Shown here: in pieces, positions 30,835-40,630 of the stretch | How the letters are laid out: each line of letters opens with the position of its first letter | Numbering within the stretch: the stretch's first letter is position 1 | Assembly: GCA_025449115.1 (NCBI GenBank) | Contig: JAHLKC010000131.1 | Coordinates: 1 to 64,000 of the forward strand | DNA: 64,000 nucleotides | Reading direction: 5' to 3' | Source: Chytridium lagenaria | Lineage: Eukaryota > Chytridiomycota > Chytridiomycetes > Chytridiales > Chytridiaceae | Notes under the pieces: generated by a model | Databases searched by the model: none | Told to the model about the DNA's origin: nothing | What the model saw: the letters and a program-made list of their open reading frames with translations, nothing else | Position numbers and translations under genes: made by a program

Positions 30835-32553
30835 GTGAAGGACTCCTCATCCCGAGTACTCATTGGGGACCCCCTCGGGGAAACGTTTTATGGGGTCCCC
30901 CCCAGCAGGAAAGTGGTTTTTGCTTCCGCTCCTTTGACACCATTTTCTGATGATTCTTTGGTTCCACTATCCTCTCCACAACCAACCACCGCCATACCGC
31001 CTCCTCGGCCCAACACCACGCTTCAGCAACCGCTTACCTCCGGCCCGGCATCCCCCGCCTGGGTGTCTGCCTTTGCCGCCGACCATCCCACACCTCCGGC
31101 CGTCTTTGACCGCGAGGTATGGGCGTCAGTGTTCGCCGACTACCCCGACCCCACTCTTGTCACGTCCGTTTTGGACGCCATCACCTATGGGGTCCGCCTT
31201 GGGTCCCTTGGTCCTCGTTTTCCTCTTCGTGGCCCTAATCTGTCCTCTGCCCTGGATCACGCCGACGCCATTGACAAGAGCTTAAAAGAGGAACTTTCAG
31301 CAGGCCGCATCCGCGGCCCCTTTGCCTCCCCCCCTTCCCCAATTTGCGCTCCTCACCTCTCGGCGCCGTTCCCAAGGGTCATTCTGACCCCCCTAAGTAC
31401 CGCCGCATTCACCATCTCTCGTGGCCTGTCCACGGCCCTTCGGTCAACGCCAGTATTCCCCCGGAAGATTTCACGTTCTCTTGCGCCACTTTGGATGATG
31501 CAGTCGAGGACGTACTGGGAGAATGCATTGCTCTCCAAGGCGGACCTCGACGCAGCCTTTCGTCACGTCATGGTGCACCCTGAGGACTGGGAACTCCTCG
31601 GTTTTGAATGGCGGGGACAATTCTATTATGATATGTTCCTCCCTTTCGGCTGCCGCTCCTCTCCCTTCCTCTTCAACATTTTCGGCGAGCTTCTCCACTG
31701 GGCGGCCTCCCGGTGCGGCATCACCTGCCTCACCCACTACATTGACGATTTTCTCTTTGTGGAAACCCCCAACGCCGACCCCTCAGCCCTCTCCCGGTTT
31801 CTGGAGCTTTGCAACCAGCTTGGTTTCCGTGTCAACCCCGACAAGACTCTTGGCCCCTCCACGCTGCTACCTTTCCTCGGCATTGATCTGGATACCCAGA
31901 AGATGGAGGCCCGCCTCCCCGCTGATAAGCTCGCTCGATCTCTTTCCCTCCTTCAGACCTTCCAGCATAAAACTCGCGCATCCCAGCGCGACATCCTTCG
32001 ACTCATCGGCCCCCTGTCGTTTGCCTGCAAAGTTCTCCCATCCTCCCGCCCATTTTTACGGCGTTTTATCGACGCCGCCTACTCGGTGGACAAGCTTTGG
32101 CATCGGGTCACCCTTACCGCTTCCTTACAGGAGGACTTAGCATGGTGGGCTAAGTTCTTGTTTGCATGGAACGGGATTGGTTTCCTTCAGTGGACCCCGT
32201 GGGTCACCTCCACCGCCCTTGAGCTCGCCACCGACGCCTCAGGCACCATTGGCTACGGTGTTTATTTCCAGGGTGCTTGGCTGCACGAGCGGTGGAATGG
32301 TTTGGCGACCCCTCCCCTCCCAACGCTGACATCCAGTGGAAGGAGCTCTTTTACCGTGGTCATGGCCGCGGCCACTTTTGGCCCCTGCTGGCGGGGATCG
32401 CGCATTCGGCTTTTGTGCGATAATCAGGCCGTCGTCCAGTGGATTAACACTGGTAGCGCCCCCGCCGCTCCCTCCCATCCTCCTCCGCCTTCTGGCTTGG
32501 TTTTCCGCCCTCCACTCCTTCCTGCTCCGTGCTGTTTGGATTGCCACCCTTGA
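30835..32553 (+). CDS. Reverse transcriptase-RNase H of the Ngaro-type element
   Basis: The RT has a GPFASPPSP entry, a frame-shifted part with PKYRRIHHLSWPVHG and VNASIPPEDFTFSCATLDDA (31344-31583), then SKADLDAAFRHVMVHPEDWE with the first Asp, LPFGCRSSPFLFNIFGELLH and the catalytic YIDD at 31738-31749. RNase H follows with LATDASGTIGYGVYF (about 32227-32270), a frame change, RIRLLCDNQAVVQWINTG (about 32404-32455) and DNGVADALSRFD (about 32552). It copies the element RNA into DNA. The frame is open from 30835 to 32553, but two short alternate-frame segments show it is not the intact protein. The first 100 codons are Pro-rich linker. Confidence 0.85.
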   Translation: MKDSSSRVLIGDPLGETFYGVPPSRKVVFASAPLTPFSDDSLVPLSSPQPTTAIPPPRPNTTLQQPLTSGPASPAWVSAFAADHPTPPAVFDREVWASVFADYPDPTLVTSVLDAITYGVRLGSLGPRFPLRGPNLSSALDHADAIDKSLKEELSAGRIRGPFASPPSPICAPHLSAPFPRVILTPLSTAAFTISRGLSTALRSTPVFPRKISRSLAPLWMMQSRTYWENALLSKADLDAAFRHVMVHPEDWELLGFEWRGQFYYDMFLPFGCRSSPFLFNIFGELLHWAASRCGITCLTHYIDDFLFVETPNADPSALSRFLELCNQLGFRVNPDKTLGPSTLLPFLGIDLDTQKMEARLPADKLARSLSLLQTFQHKTRASQRDILRLIGPLSFACKVLPSSRPFLRRFIDAAYSVDKLWHRVTLTASLQEDLAWWAKFLFAWNGIGFLQWTPWVTSTALELATDASGTIGYGVYFQGAWLHERWNGLATPPLPTLTSSGRSSFTVVMAAATFGPCWRGSRIRLLCDNQAVVQWINTGSAPAAPSHPPPPSGLVFRPPLLPAPCCLDCHP

Positions 32554-32559
32554 CAACGG

Positions 32560-33141
32560 CGTCGCCGACGCTCTATCGCGCTTTGATCTAACCCGCTTCC
32601 ACTCTCTTGCAACCGCAGGCCTCCCCCCTCCCGACGACGCCTGGCTTGCTGCCCACCGGCACCTTCCGGCAGATGTGTTCTACCACGGCCTCGCCATCTC
32701 CTCCCGCCGCACCTACTCCGCGGCCCAGCGCCAGTTCATTGACTTTGCCCACACCCATGGGCTCGTCAATGCCGACGGGAACCCCCTTCCCGCCGCCGAG
32801 TTAACACTCTGTCGCTGGGCCGCCCACCTTGCCCGTCGTCCCCTCCTCCCCACCATCAAGCAATACCTCGCATCCGTCAACTCCCTGCACCGTGAGCAAG
32901 GCCTCCCCGACTGCCTCACCGACCGCTTCACCCTCCAACGCGTGTCCCGCGGCATCGCACGCGCCCTCACTCACCAACCCTCCCACATTCGCCTCCCCAT
33001 CTCCTATTCCCTCCTTTGCTCCATGCACTCCCTCCTCAACCTCGCCATCCCCTCTGACCTGGTACTTGGCACGGCCATGGCCACCGCTTTTTTTGGCCTG
33101 CTCCGTTCCTCCGAGGTTTGCCAGCCCTCCACCTCCTTCTC
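32560..33141 (+). pseudogene. Tyrosine recombinase, N-terminal half, split by an insertion
   Basis: It continues the RNase H frame: LPADVFYHGLAISSRRTYSA, then FIDFAHTHGLVNADGNPLPA, IKQYLASVNSLHREQGLPD and the first catalytic region FFGLLRSSEVCQPST, where the Arg of LRSSE is box I. The N-terminal part is the core-binding (SAM-like) domain. The gene is cut at about 33141 by LTR-X and resumes at 40631 after a repeated segment of about 50 bp. Confidence 0.85.
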
Positions 33142-34063
33142 TTGACCCATCCCTCCCTACCTAGCTTCGACTAGGGGGTAGGGGAGAAGAGTAAAGGAGT
33201 TGCTCCAGCAGAGCAAGTCCACAGAGCACCTAGGGACAGGATGTACTCCTGAATCTAAGTGATGTTGTTGTTGTTTGGCGATGGTGTGGGTGAGTGATCG
33301 CGAGATTCTGCTTATTAAGGGAGAAGGGAACGTGTTTAGTATCTTCATTATCGACTTACCTTGCTTCTAAACCAATATCAGCACCAGATCGTCTCCTGGC
33401 GATCGGGGATGGCTATAAGTCTCCATGCCACCCTACTATGGCACCTTTTGGAACATGGGCTCTCGTTTGCCTCTCAGAGCTTAGAACAGGGTAACCTCAC
33501 TCATTGCCTGCCGTTAGCACCTGATCATCGGGTCGGAGAGCACCAGAGGTGGAATGTAGCTGACCAAGCCTTGACTAAAGGACACTGTGAATGAGGAGGG
33601 ATTCCATCACAGCCTTCTGTCTCAAACGGCCGGATTGCAGCTTCACCAGGTGGTAAGGGGGCAGAGGGGTCGACTGTCATCCAACTAAGAGTGAAGGGGA
33701 GATCACGCCGCGAGGCCACGCGCGTGGTGATAGAGGATGGGGATCAACTCAATATCAACTACTTAATTCAACAAGGTACAAATTAAATCAAGAAATCTCT
33801 CATATTAAAGTAATACACAAAATACAAATAAATAATAGACACAACATATGCACACACATAAACGGCACATATGCGCGCCACCTCCTTCAATAAAAACCCT
33901 ATAAACGTGGGGAAAAATATATAAAAAACCCAAAGGGAAAAGAAGGGAGGATTCAATATGACGCGTAAATATACGCGTCGACGCGGGATATAACGGAACT
34001 CAACGGACTTAGACGGAATGTCCTTATGAGCCATAGGCCATGTGAATAATGTAATTCTTCACA
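33136..34063 (-). repeat. LTR-X, left LTR of the AP-endonuclease element
   Basis: Family consensus starts TGTGATCTTCTCTTGACCC and ends TTCACA. This copy lacks the first 6-7 bases (TGTGATC) and shares CTTCTC with the target. It contains the 20-base hairpin at 33960-33979 near its end. Confidence 0.9.
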
Positions 34064-34065
34064 TT

Positions 34066-34078
34066 CTCCCGTTTTTAA
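34066..34078 (-). promoter_or_regulatory. Polypurine tract of LTR-X
   Basis: AAAAACGGGAGAA on the minus strand, adjoining the 3' LTR of the minus-oriented element. The same AAAAACGGGAG recurs at 35568-35578 and 35705-35715. Confidence 0.55.
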
Positions 34079-34224
34079 GAAAAGACTTACGTAGAAAAAG
34101 TCTAACTTAGTTGTCAGAAGTATAAGAACTATCTGTAAATATATCAGAGCTTGCATTATCGGCAAGTCTATAAGGCCAAGTATTGGCAAGGTTATATAGT
34201 TGTTACCATCTAGCATTTCTACAG

Positions 34225-35174
34225 CTAAAGGTACTTAGGAATATTGTTTGCACTGCTATCATTTGCAGAAGGCCCGGGGTTTTTTGGGGCTTTGTGCGGT
34301 GGCTCCTGATCAAGTAGGTCAAGTGCTGGCAATGAGATCATGTTACAATAATCATTGTGGTGAGCATCGCTGTGCTCTAAGACCAATACAACCATTTCAT
34401 GGTCAGTCAGTGACGCCACAAAATGGTGGTTGACATTCCATTTCAAGGAATTCGTTTATCTACAAAGGCGTAGTCTATTCTCCAAACAGCTTTATAGAAC
34501 TCTGTTGGATCATGCCAAGTATATCCTGGCGTATGCGATGGCTATGACGAAATCCATCCTTAAAACCTAAGTTAATGAATGAGCTAAGCCAGTAGCGTTC
34601 ATTTGCGGAATCCAGAGTATCCATAAAATCTGGATGGTTCGCGAACATCAATTGCTTTGTGAGCAATGTTGAAATCTCCTACAACAATTGTATTTGACTG
34701 AGCCTTGAGACTCTTTACAAAAGTGTGTAGTCGTTCCAGGAACTTCATTTTGTATTCCTGTCTGTGATCATGCCTTGTGCCATTTGGCGCATAGACATTC
34801 ACTATATTCATACCTAAAAGGCAGAGTGTAAGGCACCGTCCTTCTTCAACAAAGTTGTCAAAGTCAGTGCGCATCATATGAGTCCCGCATATTACTGAAA
34901 GTACGGGGATATCTTCGCGGACCATGGTCATAACACCATTGTGTCCATTTCTTTTGTCGTCAGCATACATCTTCCATCCGCGGACGGACTTCAGTTGTTG
35001 CCAAAACTTTTCATGACCATCGCCGACCATAGTCTCTTGGAAGCAGGCGATGTCACATTCCATTTCATCCACAAAGAACTCTGCTCTATTGGATTCATCA
35101 CCTTCAATTCTCTTTGCAAAGTGTTTCTTAACAAGAGCTTGAAGGCTGTTCACATTCCAACTTATAATCTTCAA
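34225..35174 (-). pseudogene. AP-endonuclease (ExoIII/Apn-like, EEP superfamily) domain of ORF2
   Basis: Enzyme that nicks DNA at abasic sites, Mg-dependent. From 35174: KIISWNVNSLQALV (Asn), DIACFQETMV (catalytic Glu), GHNGVMTMVRED, EEGRCLTLCLLG, NIVNVYAPNGTRHD (Tyr), GDFNIAHKAIDVREP (Asp and Asn). After a frame change come YWLSSFINLGFKDGFRHSH, then in a third frame GYTWHDP and WRIDYAFVDKRIP (Asp), and finally ASLTDHEMVVLVLE at about 34400 (the Asp-His pair). Thus every catalytic motif of the family is readable, but two or three single-base shifts (near 34640, 34530 and 34450) interrupt the frame. The length of about 310 residues is normal. It looks closer to ExoIII/Apn2 housekeeping nucleases than to the APE domain of LINEs (impression, not tested). 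It may be transduced from a host gene or used by the element. Confidence 0.85.
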
Positions 35175-36158
35175 CTTGGAAGAGCGGAATGGTGTGCGTA
35201 TATATCAATGGGATATAACTTTTCATTGACTCTGGTGGGAAGTCGTGGATCATACGAGAAGGAACATCGGCAGGCCGTCGTTCTCTCAACGCCATATATC
35301 TCGCGTAGAGATGGGGGTGATTCTGCAGTAGTTCTCTTTTCATTGAGGGGTGAGAAGAGCTCACGTATCTCAAGTATTTGTAAGCGTAAAAACTACTTAG
35401 AGATTTTGGACCAGTGTCAGGCACTGGGTAGTTTACAGCATCTGGTGGTATACCAGCATAACTGTTATGACATGGGTAATCTGTCCAGGTATGTGCCTAG
35501 GTGCACGAGAGGAGTTGACCTCAGGATCAGGCACCTGGCAAATCCAGAATCGGGTAGTTCCTGTGAACTCCCGTTTTTGATATTCAATGTCTGCGTCTCT
35601 CGAGAATGTTTTCAATCGAGATGACTTTATCCTAACAAGACATTGTCTATGAGCTGTTCGGGGAAGTTAACTTCACTGGAAAGCAATGGTCGATCAGATC
35701 CAAACTCCCGTTTTTGAGAAGGAGAAAAGACATGGGCGGGTGGGTGGGGTATAATGAATGCTTTAGCACCTGTGCTTTGAGGTTGGAAGCCACAAGTGGT
35801 CAAATCGTCAGATTCATTCAGGACGATCGACTTCTATCGGTCATCCTGGCATCCGGAAATAAGGATGATTTGAAGCCTATTGTCGCTGAGACAATAAGCA
35901 AAAGGTAGAAACGTATTAAGATACGTCAGGTTATTGAGAGAATCAAAAGGACCCATGCAGAACGTGTCCAGTGAACTACTCTACTTTTATAACAGTTCCA
36001 ACTCGCCCAAGATTAGGAGAAAAGTTTCGGCAAGGACAGTTGTAAGTTGACAAAGTGTTGTCAAGGTGTTTGTCATCAGCGCTGTCGTGAAGAAGAAGCG
36101 TGAATGGGTTGTTCCAGGTTTTCACTAGGGAACGGCGGTTGTTGTGGATAGACACCAC
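35175..36158 (-). pseudogene. Unknown N-terminal part of ORF2 upstream of the AP-endonuclease
   Basis: In-line minus-strand frames continue upstream of the nuclease: LSSFYAYKYLRYVSSSHPSM, RELLQNHPHLYARYMALRER, PADVPSRMIHDFPPESMKSY, then directly the nuclease start. Further up there is QKREFTGTTRFWICQVPDPE and, earlier, SPSQKREFGSDRPLLSSEVN. I recognise no domain. It contains neither RT nor protease motifs that I can see. A fusion with the nuclease is likely because coding continues without a gap to the SWNVN motif. The translation start is unclear, and a frame opening at 36158 may or may not belong to it. Confidence 0.45.
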
Positions 36159-36529
36159 GTAATATTAAATTGCATCTACATAGGCGACTCGAAGCCCATG
36201 GATGCGGTAAGAGCAAAGGGAATCTCCTAATAGGGAAATTTGCCCTTGCAAGTTTATGAAAAAGTTAACGGGTAGTTAACGTCTGCATGGTTGTATCATC
36301 GAGTTTTTGGAGGGGGAGATGGATTGCGCCAAATGGCGTGTTTGTCTCCCGACTCTAGCACTCGTAGTGTATTTTTGAAGTAATAAATTTCTCTTCAGAA
36401 TCTTGATACCATACACGACGTAGGTAAGAAGAGGAAAGAAATCTATTATTTCTAATTATGTTCTATCACTACAGAGAGGAGAAAGAACTCAGGTAAGAGG
36501 AATGGTTCCATCATTACATTGCTCATTTA
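36159..36529. other. Spacer between ORF1 and ORF2 of the LTR-X element
   Basis: No coding signal. It contains TGCGCCAAATGGCGTG at about 36324-36339, resembling the ACGCCAAATGGCGT palindrome in the copia LTR remnant near 270. Confidence 0.35.
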
Positions 36530-38627
36530 AGAGGTGGCATCAAGGACAAGGTCCCGAAGAGTAGGAGAAGGTGAGCGGGGTGGAGGTGACGAGGGACGAA
36601 CAGCATCATCAACTTCAATCCAGCTCACCATCATTAACAGGGCTTGGCTCATCAACACCGACAGGGAGAGCTGTAGCGGCTGCGGGGTCCGCAGAGGAGG
36701 CGTTGGAACCCATGGTGAGTACTTTTAGGTGCATGACCATCAACTAAAGGAGTATTCTTTCCCACATCAGCGTCACACTCCTGAGAAGGGGAGAGGAGGT
36801 CTGCTGGAAGGGGTGGAAGAGCCAGAACGAAGCTCACGGTACTGAAGAAGGGTGAGCTTCTTAGTGATTCCTTCAACATCCGACGTCAGATGCTTTGTGT
36901 TTGCTAACCCATAGACTCTAGGGCGTGACAATGGATGACGGGGTGCCTTACGGCGAGAACAAGAGCAACTGGAGCCACCTGACGGGGGTCCGGTGTGGTC
37001 ATCGTCATCACTGGCAGAGCCCACAGAGGAAGTGGTGGTGTCAGTGAGAGAATCACCATCAACCGAGGAGAGGCTGGTAAGTGGGAGTTGTTCCTTCCCA
37101 ACGTTGTGAGGGGATGGTTCAGGGGAAGACGGACCTGACTTCTCTGTTTCAGCAGAGCCTGGGGAGCGGTACTGAAGGGACCAAAGGGACCGGAGGAGGT
37201 GCAGGGGCGAGGATGGATGCCGACGTGAGGTGAGTCGATCACGCATCTCTTTCACCTTCATCTGACTGTTCACCAAGCAGCTGGTGAGGTCGTGCCGTAC
37301 AGCACAAGTGCTGCATCGGTGTAGTCCGTCTCAGCGTTGAGCTGGCGGATATTAAAAGCACCACAGCCCATGAGCATAGCAAGTTCGTTGGTAGAGTCGA
37401 CTAACATGTCTCGAACTCCATTAATTGTTTTGTATAGGCGCTTGCGACGTTCGTCCACAAGAGAGGTGAGAGACTGGTCTCTCGTTACGGTAAGCAACGT
37501 TACTTTTGAGTCGTCCCTCATTAATAGTAACTTCAACACCTAGGTCTCCAAGCGCTGAACGAGATGGAAGACCAGTCGATGTTGTAGCGGTTGCTACCAA
37601 GTGTCCGCTCGGTTTTGGGGTCGCTGTTGGAGCGGGAGCGGCCATGCTCGGCGTCATCAGCAGGATTGAAGCATGCTGGTGGAGTAAGAGGTGCAGGAGG
37701 TACACGACGGGCGCCTAGTGATGAGGATGCGGGGATCAAGGGAGCCCCTCGGCACGCTGGCGGATGGCTTGGTCGCGATGAACCCCAAGCAATTCTTCAA
37801 AGGAGGTGGGATCCTTGGATTTGGGGAACAGGAAGACCTCGTCCCATTCGGCTACATCGGTAAGGGTTCTTTCCCTTTGTTTGTCATATGCTCAGAGGAG
37901 GCGGGTTCGAAGCCTGCCCTGAGCTTGCGGAGGTTGGAGGTGTGTTCACCGTCTGAAAAGACACGAACTACTTCATCATCCTCATCCATGGGTCGTCGTG
38001 TGAAGACTCTCGAGTACAATGATGGGAGCGAGGATGCGGATGAAGATGCCAGGTGAGAAAGGTGGTCTTCATCCTTGCTAACACCACCAGGGGCGGAGAG
38101 CCAGAGGAGGCAACGACGGTCGTCTTGGCCACTGGGGCCTCTCTAGAGGGAGGAGGGCGACAATTTGACAAAGCTGAGAAGCCTTGAGGGTTGGAAAGGA
38201 CCTTCTGATGCTGCCCAGCTGTTGCACGAGGGTCGAGGACCATTAGTCCTCGAATTTCGCACTCTGATGCGTCAAGGTAAGGGTCCGAGAGCTCGGTTTT
38301 ACCTTTGTTTTGGTTTCGAATAAACCTTGTTAAGTTTTCCTGGCAGATAGGCACCTGGAAGATCGCGCAAGTGGCGCGGAATTCGGAGATGATTCCGTTG
38401 GATCTCTCCTTGATGGATGGGAGGTCCCGACCTGCCTTGATTTGAAAGAGGCGGGCGTTTTCAGGGATTCCAGTCCTGGTAAGTTTAGGGCGCTTTTTAT
38501 ATACTTTGCCGCCATCTTTGCGAGGGTAGTCATCGCTAACCCTTGTATTTCCCCGGTCTCGCCAGTTCTTATCTCTAGAGGAGGACACTGGGAGAGCGAG
38601 CAGTATAGGTAAGTAAGTGCATTGCAA
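36530..38627 (-). pseudogene. Gag-like ORF1 of the LTR-X element
   Basis: Four overlapping minus-strand frames cover 38627-36530. The start is basic and partly ordered: KKRPKLTRTGIPENARLFQI, then SIKERSNGIISEFRATCAIF. After a linker come helical pieces (RKRLYKTINGVRDMLVDSTN), a segment DLVDERRKR-like, and a long Ser/Pro/Asp-rich stretch (SVGSASDDDDHTGPPSGGSS) with CSCSRRK. The end reads RPSSPPPRSPSPTLRDLVLD before the stop near 36530. No zinc knuckle or known capsid motif was recognised, so gag-like rests on position (first ORF, low complexity, basic). At least three frame changes occur (near 37970, 37500 and 37270). Confidence 0.5.
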
Positions 38628-38639
38628 CAGAAGGCATCG

Positions 38640-39694
38640 TGCCGTTTAGCGTACACCTACTTGTAGTAGTTTAAAAACAGTATTAATAAACTAGTTGTCA
38701 AAGTTATTTTGTTTATTTTGTTTAATTATATGTAAATCATTATTGCCGCATAGGGCATATAATAAAAACAGTTTGTTTATAAACATTTTCGATTATAATC
38801 TTGTTGAAATCCTACGATGCCGCGTTGATAAGCATAATGCTTTTTACAGCGTCGTCGTAGGATAAGTTTTCATTGAGATCCCACCGCACCATCACTCGCT
38901 GCAGACTCTAGTCTAGCGAGGTGGTGGGACAGGTCACTTTTTGCAAAAATGAATTGTCACAATTAATTTTTCGCGAAATTTGGTGAAGTCCAAACTTCGT
39001 TAACAAAATAAAATGAAAATAAATTGATTTTTTCGCGGGGAAACCCCTTTATAATGCAGTTCGAAATTTTTAAACGCGTTTTCTGCAAGCCAATATGAGG
39101 CATGCTGCATGGGATGGTGGTCATAACCCATAAAATAAGAAATGACCAGTTTGAAATATAGTATCATAATCATAATAAAAATGAAAATGAAAATGCAAGC
39201 TAGAAGCTCGAAAATGAAAGAGGATGTATAAAACATGCTCAGGGTGCGCTTTGAAAGCGAGGTGAGGCCTAAAAGTCGAGAAATCGAGTTTTAATAGCCA
39301 ATTTTTCTCAGTAGATAATAAGGAAGCCTAAAGGCTCCATCTAGTGAGGTAGGTATCACATATAGCATGGCCCAGTGGCGTGAGAACGCGACGTGATGGC
39401 CATGCAGTGATGATGTGGGCTCTGGTGGGCCTCCCATGAAGTCCAGATCATTCTGAGGGATCAGAACAATGACGGGACAATGGGAGGTGACACAAAATGA
39501 TTCTGGGCATGCCGGGGGAGAGGTAGGAGGTCCCTGCATGCCCATCAACCATCCAGAAGTCCATTTTCAGTGGGGGAACGCGTCCAGATCGGTCCAGAGC
39601 GTCGGTGACGTCGATTTTGCGAAAGAAATAAAGCAAAAGAAGCAAAATTCGACGAGAAACTCACCAGAACACCCATTTTAGGTTGGGCCCCCAC
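38640..39694 (-). other. Leader region of the LTR-X element with hairpins
   Basis: Largely non-coding leader between the PBS-like sequence and ORF1. ATCCTACGA near 38812 pairs with TCGTAGGAT near 38861, with about 40 bases between. TCCCACC near 38880 pairs with GGTGGGA near 38927. Short frames on both strands (39000-39236, 39291-39548) have no motifs. Oligo AAAATG units occur at about 39175-39195. Confidence 0.4.
39681..39693 (-). promoter_or_regulatory. Primer-binding-site-like sequence of LTR-X
   Basis: On the minus strand TGGGGGCCCAACC begins one base after the LTR end. The leading TGG fits pairing with a tRNA CCA end, and many LTR elements have a similar PBS. The tRNA was not identified. 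Confidence 0.5.
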
Positions 39695-40630
39695 TGTGAT
39701 CTTCTCTTGACCCATCCCTCCCTACCTAGCTTCGACTAGGGGGTAGGGGAGAAGAGTAAAGGAGTTGCTCCAGCAGAGCAAGTCCACAGAGCACCTAGGG
39801 ACAGGATGTACTCCTGAATCTAAGTGATGTTGTTGTTGTTTGGCGATGGTGTGGGTGAGTGATCGCGAGATTCTGCTTATTTAAGGGAGAAGGGAACGTG
39901 TTTAGTATCTTCATTATCGACTTACCTTGCTTCTAAACCAATATCAGCACCAGATCGTCTCCAGGCGATCGGGGATGGCTATAAGTCTCCATGCCACCCT
40001 ACTATGGCACCTTTTGGAACATGGGCTCTCGTTTGCCTCTCAGAGCTTAGAACAGGGTAACCTCACTCATTGCCTGCCGTTAGCACCTGATCATCGGGTC
40101 GGAGAGCGCCAGAGGTGGAATATAGCTGACCAAGCCTTGACTAAAGGACACTGTGAATGAGGAGGGATTCCATCACAGCCTTCTGTCTCAAACGGCCGGA
40201 TTGCAGCTTCACCAGGTGGTAAGGGGGCAGAGGGGTCGACTGTCATCCAACTAAGAGTGAAGGGGAGATCACGCCGTGAGGCCACGCGCGTGGTGATAGA
40301 GGATAGGGGATCAACTCAATATCAACTACTTAATTCAACAAGGTACAAATTAAATCAAGAAATCTCTCATATTAAAGTAATACACAAAATACAAATAAAT
40401 AATAGACACAACATATGCACACGCACATAAACGGCACATATGCGCGCCACCTCCTTCAATAAAAACCCTATAAACGTGGGGAAAAAGTATATGTAAAAAA
40501 CCCAAAGGGAAAAGAAGGGAGGATTCAATATGACGCGTATATTTACGCGTCGACGCGGGATATAACGGAACTCAACGGACTTAGGCAAAATGTCCTTATG
40601 AGCCATAGGCCATGTGAATAATGTAATTCT
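39695..40630 (-). repeat. LTR-X, right LTR of the AP-endonuclease element
   Basis: It starts with the full TGTGATC end and lacks the final CACA at the outer end, where AATTCT runs into the target T-run. The hairpin at 40532-40551 has the same arms as the left LTR but the loop is TATT instead of AATA. Confidence 0.9.

Larger units (their letters stand above)
33136..40630 (-). mobile_element. LTR-X element carrying gag-like and AP-endonuclease genes, no RT seen
   Basis: A 7.5-kb insertion inside the recombinase gene, bounded by two 0.93-kb direct repeats that are about 99 percent alike by eye (33136-34063 and 39695-40630), hence recent. Orientation is minus: next to the right LTR lies a primer-binding-site-like TGGGGGCCCAACC (reverse strand, one base from the LTR), and next to the left LTR a purine tract AAAAACGGGAGAA (reverse strand of 34064-34076). 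Inside, on the minus strand, are a gag-like ORF1 (38627-36530) and an ORF2 ending in an AP-endonuclease domain (about 36000-34225). No reverse transcriptase, RNase H, integrase or recombinase motif was found. The flanks duplicate about 50 bp of target, and both outer LTR ends are trimmed by a few bases. Confidence 0.85.

Noticed and set aside
31353..32970. Minus-strand and alternate-frame readings over the Ngaro-type RT and YR
   Set aside because: GC-rich antisense shadows without motifs, Arg/Gly/Ala-rich.
34941..35624. A 227-codon plus-strand frame
   Set aside because: It is antisense to the AP-endonuclease domain, whose catalytic motifs on the minus strand are unmistakable.
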